This document shows, piece by piece, positions 29,351 to 38,176 of a DNA stretch of 64,000 nt. Source of the DNA: Gammaproteobacteria bacterium (lineage in GTDB: Bacteria; Pseudomonadota; Gammaproteobacteria; UBA5861). The stretch lies in the NCBI GenBank assembly GCA_022360445.1, contig JAKSCV010000068.1, positions 124,001 to 188,000 of the forward strand, given 5' to 3'. The notes beneath the pieces are model-generated. The model saw nothing but the letters and a program-made list of their open reading frames with translations, searched no databases and was not told the origin of the DNA. Numbering within the stretch: the first letter of the stretch is position 1; each line of letters begins with the position of its first letter. The translations under genes were made by a program, and so were the position numbers.

Positions 29351-30043
29351 ATGCATCTTACCCTAAAGCCTATGGACAAGTATCAGCATCATAAAGAAAT
29401 CTTCAAAGGTTTTGTCTTGGAGGATGTGCCGGAATCAGCAGATTGGCTGGGTGCTGTTTTGCTCGCCAGCTTTCCTGGAATAAAGGTACATTACGCCGCC
29501 TCGATTGCTGACGCAAACAAAGTGTTGCAGCACTACCAACCTGATATCGCGTTAATCGATATTGGATTACCGGATGGCTCTGGTGTTGACATTGTTAAAT
29601 GGTTGAGCGAACAGAAAACTGGGTGTACAAGCATTGTCGCCACTATTTTTGCAGAAGATAAATATGTCTTCTCGGCACTAAGAGCTGGGGCTGCGGGGTA
29701 CGTGTTGAAAGACCAGTCCCAGAACCAACTGGTTACGATGTTGCAAAACATTACTGACGGACAACCTCCGCTATCCCCATCTATAGCCCGTAAATTATTG
29801 GCGTTTTTTCAGCCTCATGATGATGGAGAAAATCACCCGGGGCTCACGCCACGGGAACAAGAAGTACTCACCATTATTGCCAAAGGGTATTCCGTTCCGA
29901 AAACGGCGGAAATATTGGAATTGTCACCTCATACCGTTAACAGCTACGTGAAAACAATCTATCGCAAATTGAATATCTCCTCGCGTGCAGAAGCTTCCTT
30001 AGAAGCGGCGCGTCGTGGACTAATTGACCCCTTGACGGAATAG
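29351..30043 (+). CDS. LuxR/NarL-family response regulator
   Basis: A receiver domain with phosphoacceptor Asp70 in LIDIGLPDGSG and the conserved Lys in VLKDQS, followed by a LuxR-type helix-turn-helix (LTPREQEVLTIIAKG, then SPHTVNSYVKTIYRKL). It is the cognate partner of the upstream kinase. The start is uncertain. ATG 29351 is four bases past the kinase stop, but its AAGGGG is immediately adjacent. ATG 29372 would give a protein seven residues shorter, beginning MDKYQHH. Confidence 0.88.
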   Translation: MHLTLKPMDKYQHHKEIFKGFVLEDVPESADWLGAVLLASFPGIKVHYAASIADANKVLQHYQPDIALIDIGLPDGSGVDIVKWLSEQKTGCTSIVATIFAEDKYVFSALRAGAAGYVLKDQSQNQLVTMLQNITDGQPPLSPSIARKLLAFFQPHDDGENHPGLTPREQEVLTIIAKGYSVPKTAEILELSPHTVNSYVKTIYRKLNISSRAEASLEAARRGLIDPLTE

Positions 30044-30046
30044 TGT

Positions 30047-30068
30047 CCATCACCTGATCAGGTGATGG
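30047..30068. other. Perfect 22-nt palindrome between the response regulator and a lipoprotein gene
   Basis: CCATCACCTGA is followed directly by its exact reverse complement TCAGGTGATGG, starting four bases after the regulator stop. As RNA it would form a 9-bp stem with a GATC loop. It has no T-run. It is either a transcript-end hairpin or a symmetric operator for the lipoprotein gene. Confidence 0.5.
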
Positions 30069-30163
30069 GTAATAACGTCCAGTTTAGATATCTTCCCTAC
30101 AGGACGAGCGACAGCCCCGCTTATCCCGAGATTGTTGAAAAATAGAAGAAACGGGAGATACTC

Positions 30164-31951
30164 ATGCGACGACATCAATTAATTCATAAGTTTTTCATTT
30201 TACTGTTACTGATCTCATTAACCGCCTGCAGCAGTGGAGGAGGTGACGATAACGACGACGATGATCCAAACGACAACCCTCAAACAGGAATGAGCTTTAA
30301 AGTACTCGACGATAGTGGTACACCAATGCCGGGTGTTTACCTTTCGATCTACCAGAGCGATAACAAAACGATTCAAGAAACCAAACTAACAGACAGTAAC
30401 GGCGTTGCAAATTTTGGATCGACCGGGCGAGCCACGGTAACAGCTGCTTATGAAGGTACGGCGAATGAAGATGCCGAGATACAAACGGTATTTGGCTTGC
30501 CTGAGGGAGCCTATACAATATTTATGCGAGATGTCGGTTGTCAGAAAGTGGCAACAGTGGGTGTTACGGCCACTGGCATCAGTGCCAATGCCACAAGCAG
30601 TATGTTGCAGCCTGCATTTTCTGGCGGCTTGGTTTCCGGGGGAACATCTACGCTCTCGAATGTGGACATCTGCCAGGAAGACGTTCAAACAGATGGGCAA
30701 CTGTCATTGCTGGCTCTGGCGTTCGCTGGAGCAAACCTGGAGAGCTATGGCTTCGTCATTGACCAGGGGGTTTCAGAAGGCGCGTCTTACACTATTGTGG
30801 CAGATAAAACGCCGGCGACACTGAACTGGTCCGCCGCAGACCCTTCCAGGCTCCCTGAATTTGTAAGTTATGGCGCAGTGCGAAAAGGTGTGCCTTATGT
30901 GGCCAGTTCGATCACATCACCATCTGTTGCCGCAGCTTCTGCCGCTTCATTCGGTACTTTGCGTGTTGCGGACCAATTCCCTGCGGATGCTTTCAGCGTA
31001 CAGGCAGCACGGAATCTTGCGAGTGACACATGTACCGTCTATGAAAAATATGTTTCATTTCAGACGAATGTAGACATTACTTTTAGTGATTTCGACATCA
31101 GTGCGTTTGCTTACACGACAGGTTCAGAGTTATTTTCCTGGCAAATCCTTGGGAATTCTGACAAGGACCAACTCACAGTCAGCGCCTTTTTTAATGCCAC
31201 AGGTCGAGATATCGAGTGGAACCTCAGTATCGAGCCAGGTGTGGAGTCCCTGGTTTTACCTGATTTACCTTCCGAGGTGCAAAGCTGGTTCGACCGCAAT
31301 CAGCTGATTGCCGACCGGACGAGCCTGATCGTATCTGATATTGCTGAAGTGAATGGGTTTGATGCCTTTCAACAGGCACTGGGCGCAGGCTCGACAAAAA
31401 CGATTCTGGATTACGATGTTGTGAATATCTGTGAAGCCGGGTTAGCATCCGACCCGAATGACCCGAATGACCCGAATGACCCGAATGACCCAAATGATCC
31501 AAATGACCCGAATGACCCGAATGACCCGAATGACCCGAATGACCCGAATGACCCGAATGACCCGAATGACCCGAATGACCCAAATGATCCAAATGATCCA
31601 AATGATCCAAATGATCCAAATGACCCCTCAGAGAATGCGGTGACTTTTTCAGGGTCTGCGGCGAATCAACTGCCTTCAACAACCTTCGCTCCACCGGTAG
31701 GAGATAACACAGCTGCTGGCATCACCTGGACAGATAGCGAGGGCACTGTTCTACTGGCATTTCCGGGAAATCAGGGCAGCGAGGTGGGGTTGCTTTCGAT
31801 CACACTGCCTAGTGGTCAAGCTTTTTTGTCAAGCACCTTTCCCGTACCGGGAGCCAGCTTAACGAGTCAAACACTTTCTCTTGTGAATGTTAGCTTGACG
31901 GACGGAGAAAGCGAATTGATTTTAAATGGCACACTGCCTTACGGTCAGTAA
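30164..31951 (+). CDS. Secreted lipoprotein with a Asp-Pro-Asn repeat linker
   Basis: 595 residues with a lipoprotein signal (LLISLTAC, then SSGGGDDNDDDD), so probably tethered to the outer membrane. An N-terminal carboxypeptidase-regulatory-like beta domain (FKVLDDSGTPMPGVYLSIYQ) is followed by a long region with no recognised fold and by 19 tandem DPN units (about residues 430-486). A final 100-residue beta-rich domain comes last. The acidic DPN linker could bind Ca2+ or act as a stiff spacer; that is inference. It follows a two-component system and may be its target. A GGGAG seven bases upstream supports the start. Confidence 0.75.
   Translation: MRRHQLIHKFFILLLLISLTACSSGGGDDNDDDDPNDNPQTGMSFKVLDDSGTPMPGVYLSIYQSDNKTIQETKLTDSNGVANFGSTGRATVTAAYEGTANEDAEIQTVFGLPEGAYTIFMRDVGCQKVATVGVTATGISANATSSMLQPAFSGGLVSGGTSTLSNVDICQEDVQTDGQLSLLALAFAGANLESYGFVIDQGVSEGASYTIVADKTPATLNWSAADPSRLPEFVSYGAVRKGVPYVASSITSPSVAAASAASFGTLRVADQFPADAFSVQAARNLASDTCTVYEKYVSFQTNVDITFSDFDISAFAYTTGSELFSWQILGNSDKDQLTVSAFFNATGRDIEWNLSIEPGVESLVLPDLPSEVQSWFDRNQLIADRTSLIVSDIAEVNGFDAFQQALGAGSTKTILDYDVVNICEAGLASDPNDPNDPNDPNDPNDPNDPNDPNDPNDPNDPNDPNDPNDPNDPNDPNDPNDPNDPNDPSENAVTFSGSAANQLPSTTFAPPVGDNTAAGITWTDSEGTVLLAFPGNQGSEVGLLSITLPSGQAFLSSTFPVPGASLTSQTLSLVNVSLTDGESELILNGTLPYGQ
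31451..31621 (+). repeat. 19 x 9-bp coding minisatellite (Asp-Pro-Asn)
   Basis: Nineteen tandem 9-mers of the form GACCCGAAT, with variants GACCCAAAT and GATCCAAAT, all encoding DPN, followed by a degenerate DPS unit. Variant units cluster, notably four GATCCAAAT units near the 3' end, as expected from slippage or unequal exchange. Unit length is a multiple of three, so copy-number change keeps the frame. Confidence 0.95.
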
Positions 31952-32030
31952 CTCCATTTCTCCAAACAATACCCCTGGCCGCTCGCGTGGTCAGGGCCTT
32001 ACTTAAAAGTGCGTTTCTATACAATCGTTT

Positions 32031-32894
32031 TTAATCGACAAGCGCATCACGCATCTTCAAGTAGTTTTCGTAGCGAAAAGACAGGATATCGCCCGCTGCT
32101 ACAGCGGCTTTAACGGCACAGCTTGGTTCTTTCTCATGCGTGCAGTTGTTAAACCGGCATTGCTTACTAAAGCGGCGAAACTCCACAAAACCTTCTGCAA
32201 TTTGAGCCGCGTTTAATTGCGTGACTGCAAATTCGCGGACACCAGGAGAATCGATCAAGTGGCCGCCACTGGGAATATGATAGCGCGTGGCTACGGTCGT
32301 GGTGTGACTGCCAAGCCCGGAAGCGGCGGATAAGGCACCTGTGCGGATGTCCTTGTCTGGAACCACACATTTGATGATTGAGGATTTTCCAACCCCGGAC
32401 TGCCCGACAAAGATGGACGTTTTATCCGCCAAATGAGGCAGTAAATCCGATAAACCACAGGCTGCTTTGATGCTGATGGGAAAGCAAGAATAGCCAATGG
32501 AAGAGTAGGCATCCACCAAACGTTTGATCTCTGGTTGCTTATCGGCTGAGGCGAGATCGATCTTGTTGAGTATGAGGCGAGCTTTTGCACCGATGTGCTC
32601 AGCAAAGACCAAATAGCGATCGATTAAAAATCGGTCGGCGGGTGGTTGCAGTGCAGCTGTAATCAGAATCTGATCAAAATTGGCGGCTAGTGGTTTCAGC
32701 TGGTTTTTATAATCCGGGCGTTCCAAGACCGTGTTTCTTGGCAAAATTTTGGTGGCAACATGGTCACCCGTTGCTTCCTTCTGCCATTGGACAAAATCAC
32801 CGCAAACGATTTGCTTTAGTTTCCGCCGGGGAATAGCGCGATAAATTTCACCTTCATGCTCCAATATTAATGCGGCGCCATAGTTTGCGATCAC
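32031..32894 (-). CDS. rsgA: Ribosome small subunit-dependent GTPase RsgA
   Basis: Circularly permuted GTPase that matures the 30S subunit. An OB domain precedes the G4 motif NKID (in ARLILNKIDLAS), G1 GQSGVGKSS and G3 DSPGVREF; the C-terminal zinc site is Cys-x4-Cys-x-His-x5-Cys-like (CRFNNCTHEKEPSC). The GTG start at 32894 gives 287 residues, short at the N-terminus. The frame stays open upstream, and a strong GGAGGAG (32927-32933 on this strand) lies five bases before an in-frame ATT at 32921, so a non-canonical upstream start is possible. Divergent from orn. Confidence 0.9.
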   Translation of the reverse strand: MIANYGAALILEHEGEIYRAIPRRKLKQIVCGDFVQWQKEATGDHVATKILPRNTVLERPDYKNQLKPLAANFDQILITAALQPPADRFLIDRYLVFAEHIGAKARLILNKIDLASADKQPEIKRLVDAYSSIGYSCFPISIKAACGLSDLLPHLADKTSIFVGQSGVGKSSIIKCVVPDKDIRTGALSAASGLGSHTTTVATRYHIPSGGHLIDSPGVREFAVTQLNAAQIAEGFVEFRRFSKQCRFNNCTHEKEPSCAVKAAVAAGDILSFRYENYLKMRDALVD

Positions 32895-32987
32895 CTGGCC
32901 TGTTAGGGCTGATTGTTGAATGCCATCTCCTCCATACGTTGTTGTCCTGGGATGCTAACGGTTTTATGCTGCGAGGTATGAGCGCAA

Positions 32988-32996
32988 TGATATACT
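32988..32996 (+). promoter_or_regulatory. Extended -10 promoter for orn
   Basis: TGaTATACT, an extended -10 element, lies 55 bases upstream of the orn start. No good -35 is seen. Confidence 0.45.
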
Positions 32997-33051
32997 CAGG
33001 AAAAGATCATATAAACCCGCCGGATCAGCTCACCACAAATAAGGAATGTAT

Positions 33052-33597
33052 ATGCCCCAAGACCCTGAAAATTTAATATGGATTGATTTGGAAATGACGG
33101 GCCTTGACACTGCTGCAGATCATATCATCGAGATTGCGACTATTATCACAAACAAACATCTGGAAGTTTTAGCAGAAGGACCGAACCTTGCCATAAAAGT
33201 ACCCGATCAAATTTTGGATAAGATGGATGCCTGGTGCCAGAAACACCATGGCCAGTCGGGCCTGACGCAACGCGTCCGCAAAAGCCAGGTGACCTTGACA
33301 CAAGCGGAAGAAGATACGCTCTCATTTTTTCAACGCTGGGTACCGCCAGGTAAATCACCCATCTGTGGAAACAGCATTTGCCAGGATCGGCGGTTTCTCG
33401 CACGTGAGATGCCCACACTTGAGGCATATTTTCACTACCGGAATTTGGATGTCAGCACCTTGAAGGAGCTGGTGGCACGCTGGTCACCAAAACTTCTGAG
33501 CGGAATTAAAAAGGAGTCCAAACACTTGGCTTTAGATGATATCCGCGACTCCATTGAAGAATTAAAATATTACCGCCAAAAAATATTAACAATTTAA
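33052..33597 (+). CDS. orn: Oligoribonuclease
   Basis: 3'-5' exonuclease that degrades di- to pentaribonucleotides, including the pGpG product of c-di-GMP turnover. DEDDh-family residues are visible: [21 protein letters not shown] and, near the C-terminus, [14 protein letters not shown]. The ATG at 33052 is chosen because AAGGA lies six bases upstream; an ATG at 33046 would directly abut it. 181 residues, the usual size. It is divergent from rsgA, a pairing common in gammaproteobacteria. Confidence 0.96.
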   Translation: MPQDPENLIWIDLEMTGLDTAADHIIEIATIITNKHLEVLAEGPNLAIKVPDQILDKMDAWCQKHHGQSGLTQRVRKSQVTLTQAEEDTLSFFQRWVPPGKSPICGNSICQDRRFLAREMPTLEAYFHYRNLDVSTLKELVARWSPKLLSGIKKESKHLALDDIRDSIEELKYYRQKILTI

Positions 33598-33657
33598 TAC
33601 GGACAGTATCCTGCTTCTGTAGGTCATAACAATAAACTGAAAAACAGGTGGAATCGA

Positions 33658-34428
33658 ATGGAAGAAAACCGGTTTACCTTGGCAGGCAAGGTTGCATTAG
33701 TCACAGGTGCTTCAAGTGGAATTGGCGCGGCGATTGCCAAAGGATTGGCTGAAGCGGGTGCCTGTGTTGCTGTGGCCGGTCGAAGAGTGGAACGTTTGAC
33801 AAGTTTGGTGGATGAGCTCACCTCGGCAGGCAAAAGAGCGATTGGAGTGTGTCTTGACGTCACTGACTTTGAGAGCATCAAACATGCTTTCGATCAGGTT
33901 GAAACCACTTTGGGCACGGTTGATGTATTGGTCAATAATGCGGGTGTTGCCAATCCGAAAAACTTCATCAAAACTGCTCCAGAAGACTTGGACTTTATCA
34001 TGGCGACGAATTTTCGCGGATGCTGGCACGTAGCACAAGAAGCGGCCAAACGGCTCATTGCTGCTGATAAATCCGGTAGCTTCATTAATATTTCCTCTGT
34101 TTTGGGAGAGGGGGCACAACTGGGCCAGTCGGCCTATGCGGCTTCCAAAGGCGCTGTCAACCAGATGACCCGCAATTTGGCCATTGACTTGATGCGCTAC
34201 GGTATTCGCGTCAATGCGATTGCGCCAGGGTGGTTCCGGACCGAAATGAACGATGCTTACTTCGCAACAGAAGCGGGGCAAAAGTACATTCAACAAATAC
34301 CGCCACGCCGCTTGGGCGACCTGAATGAATTGATCGGCCCTGTTATTTTGTTGGCCAGTGACGCGGGCTCTTTCGTGAATGGTGCGATATTACCGGTTGA
34401 TGGCGCATTGCACGCACATATTACCTAA
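33658..34428 (+). CDS. SDR family oxidoreductase (classical, 3-oxoacyl reductase-like)
   Basis: 256 residues with TGASSGIG (near 20-27), NNAGVAN, catalytic Ser in INISSV and the complete YxxxK in SAYAASKGAV. The C-terminal VNGAILPVDGAL is typical of classical NAD(P)H-dependent SDRs. Substrate unknown. It is followed by remnants of a histidine phosphatase and an APH-type phosphotransferase, genes that often travel with SDRs and acyl-CoA dehydrogenases in catabolic clusters, so this gene may be the survivor of a decaying operon. Confidence 0.85.
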   Translation: MEENRFTLAGKVALVTGASSGIGAAIAKGLAEAGACVAVAGRRVERLTSLVDELTSAGKRAIGVCLDVTDFESIKHAFDQVETTLGTVDVLVNNAGVANPKNFIKTAPEDLDFIMATNFRGCWHVAQEAAKRLIAADKSGSFINISSVLGEGAQLGQSAYAASKGAVNQMTRNLAIDLMRYGIRVNAIAPGWFRTEMNDAYFATEAGQKYIQQIPPRRLGDLNELIGPVILLASDAGSFVNGAILPVDGALHAHIT

Positions 34429-34482
34429 CAGGTATTGACTGTTGAAAATGACACAATGAAGTAATCAGCTTGGTGGAAAACG

Positions 34483-34692
34483 ATGTCAAAAATCTACCTC
34501 ATCCGACATGCTCAAGCGTCTTATGATGCTGAAGATTATGATCAATTCTCAGAGCTCGGCTACCTTCAAAGTGAATGGCTGGGTGAGTACTTTCTACAAC
34601 GGGGTATTCGGTTCAATCGCGTACTGAGCGGGAGTATGAAACGCCACAAACAAACTGCTGAGAGCGCGTTAAAAGCCAACGCTGCCTGTTGA
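34483..34692 (+). pseudogene. Truncated histidine phosphatase (phosphoglycerate mutase family)
   Basis: Only the N-terminal third remains: 69 codons starting SKIYLIRHAQASY, with the RHG-type phosphohistidine motif (RHA here) and SGSMKRHKQTAESAL. It then reads KANAAC and stops. The rest of the fold, including the second catalytic histidine, is absent, and the next bases already belong to a different gene family. A deletion apparently joined this 5' piece to the middle of a phosphotransferase gene. Confidence 0.8.
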
Positions 34693-34693
34693 A

Positions 34694-35488
34694 ATGAGCG
34701 CACTTCAAAACACAGGGTTCCTGTGCCGAAGCCGTATCACTTGTATGAAGATACAGTGTCATCGGGTCCATGTTTTATATCATGGAGTATGTACAAGGTC
34801 GTATATTTTGGGAACCGGCCTTACCCGATGTGGATCCATCTGACCGCACAGCAATCTACGATCAAATGAATCGCGTGCTTGTGGCCTTGCACAGTGTGAA
34901 TGTAGAGACCATCGGCTTGACCGGGTTTGGTCGTATTACAAACGCCAGCTGGGTCGCTGGATCAAACAATACCGGGCTTCCGAGACGGAAACGATCGAAG
35001 CAATGGAACAGTTAATCGTTTGGTTACAGGCCAATATGCCCGAAGATGACGCCCAGGTCTCACCGGTGCATGGTGACTTTCGCTTGGACAATATGATTTT
35101 TGATTCAAATAAGCCCCGCGTTTTAGCACTACAGGATTGGGAGTTGTCGACTCTGTGACACCCTTATGCGGACTTAGCCTACCAGTGCATGCAATGGCGA
35201 ATGCCGAGTGATAATCCAGGGCTGCAGGGACTGGGAGGCTTGAATCGTACGTCATTAGGCATTCCTGAAGAGGATGAATACGTCGCTCAGTACTGTGAAC
35301 GGATGGAAATAGGGGCAATCCCGAATTGGCCGTTTTATATAGCGTTTTGTTTTTTCCGCATGGCGGCCATTGTTCAAGGTATTAAAAAAAGAGCATTAGA
35401 GGGGACTGCATCCAGTCCTCAGGCAAAAACGATAGGTGAGATGACTAGGCCGCTGGCTGAGTGGGATGTGACGGCTTTATCTGATTAA
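34694..35488 (+). pseudogene. Broken APH-type phosphotransferase (ACAD10/11-like kinase family)
   Basis: Pieces of one protein appear in different frames. SALQNTG begins at 34694, then VPVPKPYHLYEDT, then MFYIMEYVQGRIFWEPALP and onward to TIGLTGFG. In another frame come KRQLGRWIKQYRASETETIE and SPVHGDFRLDNMIFD with the catalytic HGDxxxxN motif, then ALQDWELSTL. A TGA follows where family members have Gly, then HPYADLAYQCMQWRMP in the same frame to the natural end. At least three frame breaks, one nonsense codon and a missing N-terminus make it non-functional. Intact relatives phosphorylate hydroxyacyl-CoA-type or small-molecule substrates. Confidence 0.85.
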
Positions 35489-35526
35489 CAAATTGCAACC
35501 ATAAATAACTGATCGCACGTTAAAAA

Positions 35527-35541
35527 TGTGATTTTGTCACA
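35527..35541. promoter_or_regulatory. CRP-like dyad upstream of the Ig-repeat lipoprotein
   Basis: TGTGA-N5-TCACA, about 85 bases before the start of the next gene. The half sites are perfect, but the spacer is five instead of the six of CRP/Vfr sites, so CRP binding is doubtful. Confidence 0.25.
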
Positions 35542-35623
35542 AAAAAATCATTAAGGTTTTTGTTAGTTTTTAAGATAGCTTAATAAAGATTAATGGTTTA
35601 AAGCAAAACCGTCGGGAGTCAGT

Positions 35624-38104
35624 GTGGTTAATGTTTCTTTAGCAAGACTAGCAGCTATCTGTATTTTTTCTATCGCTCTGGTGGCCTGCGGTGGTGGAGG
35701 TGGTTCCAATAAATCGCCAGAAGATAAAGAAGAACCAGTGATTACACTGACGGGAGAAGCTGTTATTAATCTCCACCAGGGCGATACATTCACAGACCCC
35801 GGTGCTACAGCAATAGATGACATTGATGGCAGTGTCGATGTTACGGTTTCAGGCGCAGTGGACAGCACAACCATTGGAACCTACATCCTCACGTATACAG
35901 CGGTTGATGCGGCTGGCAATAGCAGTTCGACAACACGGACAGTTAATGTTGTGGATGTTTCTGTTGATGTTGTTGCGCCAGTGTTAACGCTTAATGGAGA
36001 GACAACGATTAGCGTGCACCAGGGCGATAACTTCACGGATCCCGGCGCTACAGCCGTGGATGATGTGGATGGCGTGGTTAATGTCGATGTATCGGGCTCT
36101 GTTGATACGGATACGATAGGCAGTTATACCCTTGTTTATGCCGCAGTTGATGCGGCTGGAAATATTACCACGGCATTACGTACGGTTAATGTCGTTGATC
36201 CCTCGGCTGATATTACCCCGCCTGCTATCACACTGAATGGTGAGGAAGAGGTGACCATTAATGAAGGCGACAGTTTCACAGACCCCGGCGCGACAGCCGT
36301 TGATAATGTAGATGGGAGTGTTAATTTAAGCGTATCGGGTTCGGTCAACTCGAACACGCCGGGCACTTATACCATCACCTATACGGCTGTTGACTTGGCC
36401 GGTAATGAAGCGACTGCCATCCGAACAGTTTACGTGCTGGATATTACCCCGCCTGTTATCACTTTGAGTGGTGATCCTGTTATCACAACCGCTTATGGTC
36501 AAACATTCACAGACCCCGGCGCGACAGCCGTTGATAATGTGGACTCATCCGTTATTGTGAACGCCACCGGTTCTGTAGACACCAACACGGTTGGCACATA
36601 CACCATTGAGTATAACGCTATAGATACGGCGGGCAATATAGCGACAACAGTCTCAAGAACAGTCCATGTTGCTGATTTAATTGCTCCTGTCATCACTCTC
36701 AATGGCGATTCAACACTTACAGTTGCCTTGGGTGCTACATTCACTGACCCAGGAGCCACAGCGGTTGATGATATTGACGGTACAATCGCCGTGACGGTCA
36801 CCGGCACAGTCGATACCAATACGGCCGGTACTTATACTTTAACGTACACTGCGACAGATGCCGCAGGCAATACCGCAACAGTAACACGCACAGTCAATGT
36901 CGCCGATGTGACGCCACCAACGATTACCTTGAACGGTAGTGCAATAATGGATATCAATCAGGGCGACACATTTACCGATCCTGGCGCTTCCGCGACTGAT
37001 AATGTGGATGGTAATGTAGCCGTTACCACAACGGGCTCTGTTGATATCAATACAGTTGGAACTTATACACTGACCTATCAGGCTGAGGATGCTGCAGGTA
37101 ATGAAAGCACCGAAACACGAACCGTCAATGTTTTGGACATTACCCCGCCAGTGATCACATTGAATGGTGATAACCCAATCAACTTATTTGTGAGTGAAAC
37201 CTTTAATGATCCCGGCGCCACGGCTATTGACGATGTTGACGGCAACCTCACAGTAACTGTGGGAGGGGATACCGTCGATACATCAACTTCTGGAACTTAT
37301 ATTGTTACTTACTCAGCTACGGATTCCGCGGGTAATAGTGATTCAATCACTCGTACAGTGTACGTTGATAAACAAACGCAGCTGAATGATACCGGCATGA
37401 GTTGGGGAGGGAACTACCCGAAAGGAAACAATGCAGATTGCAGTGGCCAGACCGTTTCGGCACAAGACTGCTCACATGGTCGCGATGCTGAAGCGGCAGC
37501 CAGCACGTTAACAAAAGAGGGTGGGGGTGTTGCAGGCTTTGACTTCACCAAATTGGATGCAAATGGCAACCCGCTGGCAGATCAGAACGCTAACTATTCA
37601 ACAACACCTTGGAGTTGTGTCAAAGATAACCATACAGGGCTGATCTGGGAAATAAAAACGAATACGGTCAGCCTGCATAACAAGGATGATAAATTTAATT
37701 GGTATAACACCGATAGCACAAGCAATGGTGGGATCTCTGGCCACGAAAATAACAATGGTAACGTGTGCTATGGCTATTCTGCAGGCGATTCGAACACGTA
37801 TTGCAACACCCAAGCATTTGTTAACAGAGTCAATGCGGAGAATAGCGGAGTTGGCTATTGTGGCCTTAATGACTGGCGGCTTCCTACACGAGATGAGTTA
37901 CGCAGTATTGTCAATTACAGCCAGTCATCACCCGCGATTGATATTGACTACTTTCCAACAGTAGCCTCAGCCTTTTATTGGTCTTATTCCTCATACGCCC
38001 AGGAGAGTACAAAGGCTTGGGGAGTCGGTTTTAACTACGGTGGCGATAACAAATACGCCCATGACCAGACCTATCGCGTGCTACTGGTTCATGAAAGTGA
38101 CTAA
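35624..38104 (+). CDS. Surface lipoprotein with seven Ig-like (DUF5011) repeats and a C-terminal DUF1566 domain
   Basis: 826 residues. A lipoprotein signal (SIALVAC, then GGGGGS) is followed by seven tandem repeats of about 77 residues, each carrying ITLNG, FTDPGATA, DGxxxVTVxGxVDT and GTYTLTYTAxDAAGN. This is the DUF5011/HYR-like pattern of extracellular adhesin stalks. The last 170 residues are a DUF1566 (Lcl) domain with GLIWE, GLNDWRLPTRDELRSI and YRVLLVHESD. The start is GTG, with GGGAG six bases upstream. A surface adhesion or matrix role is inferred from architecture; no enzymatic function is seen. Confidence 0.82.
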   Translation: MVNVSLARLAAICIFSIALVACGGGGGSNKSPEDKEEPVITLTGEAVINLHQGDTFTDPGATAIDDIDGSVDVTVSGAVDSTTIGTYILTYTAVDAAGNSSSTTRTVNVVDVSVDVVAPVLTLNGETTISVHQGDNFTDPGATAVDDVDGVVNVDVSGSVDTDTIGSYTLVYAAVDAAGNITTALRTVNVVDPSADITPPAITLNGEEEVTINEGDSFTDPGATAVDNVDGSVNLSVSGSVNSNTPGTYTITYTAVDLAGNEATAIRTVYVLDITPPVITLSGDPVITTAYGQTFTDPGATAVDNVDSSVIVNATGSVDTNTVGTYTIEYNAIDTAGNIATTVSRTVHVADLIAPVITLNGDSTLTVALGATFTDPGATAVDDIDGTIAVTVTGTVDTNTAGTYTLTYTATDAAGNTATVTRTVNVADVTPPTITLNGSAIMDINQGDTFTDPGASATDNVDGNVAVTTTGSVDINTVGTYTLTYQAEDAAGNESTETRTVNVLDITPPVITLNGDNPINLFVSETFNDPGATAIDDVDGNLTVTVGGDTVDTSTSGTYIVTYSATDSAGNSDSITRTVYVDKQTQLNDTGMSWGGNYPKGNNADCSGQTVSAQDCSHGRDAEAAASTLTKEGGGVAGFDFTKLDANGNPLADQNANYSTTPWSCVKDNHTGLIWEIKTNTVSLHNKDDKFNWYNTDSTSNGGISGHENNNGNVCYGYSAGDSNTYCNTQAFVNRVNAENSGVGYCGLNDWRLPTRDELRSIVNYSQSSPAIDIDYFPTVASAFYWSYSSYAQESTKAWGVGFNYGGDNKYAHDQTYRVLLVHESD
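35731..37368 (+). repeat. Seven tandem coding repeats (DUF5011-like)
   Basis: Seven diverged repeat units of about 230 bp. Units 3 and 4 share an identical 35-base stretch (36275-36309 and 36506-36540) that other units do not match as well, which points to recent exchange between those two. Confidence 0.85.
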
Positions 38105-38176
38105 AACATCTTGCAGTCACAAACAGCGGCACGGATGGGGTATTGAATTCACAGGTAAAGTAAGGTGATTGTTAAA

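Noticed and set aside
31451-31621. CRISPR-like array
   Set aside because: Units are 9 bp with no spacers and lie in frame inside a protein-coding gene.
31224-31694. Long antisense open frame rich in Ser-Gly-His over the DPN repeats
   Set aside because: It is the complement of the repeat; the sense frame has a signal peptide, a ribosome-binding site and domain structure.
34770-35015. Separate small gene starting MFYIMEYVQG
   Set aside because: It is one frame fragment of the broken phosphotransferase; its end is frameshifted into non-homologous sequence.
35527-35541. CRP/Vfr binding site
   Set aside because: Half sites are perfect, but the spacer is five bases rather than six; kept only as a weak dyad.
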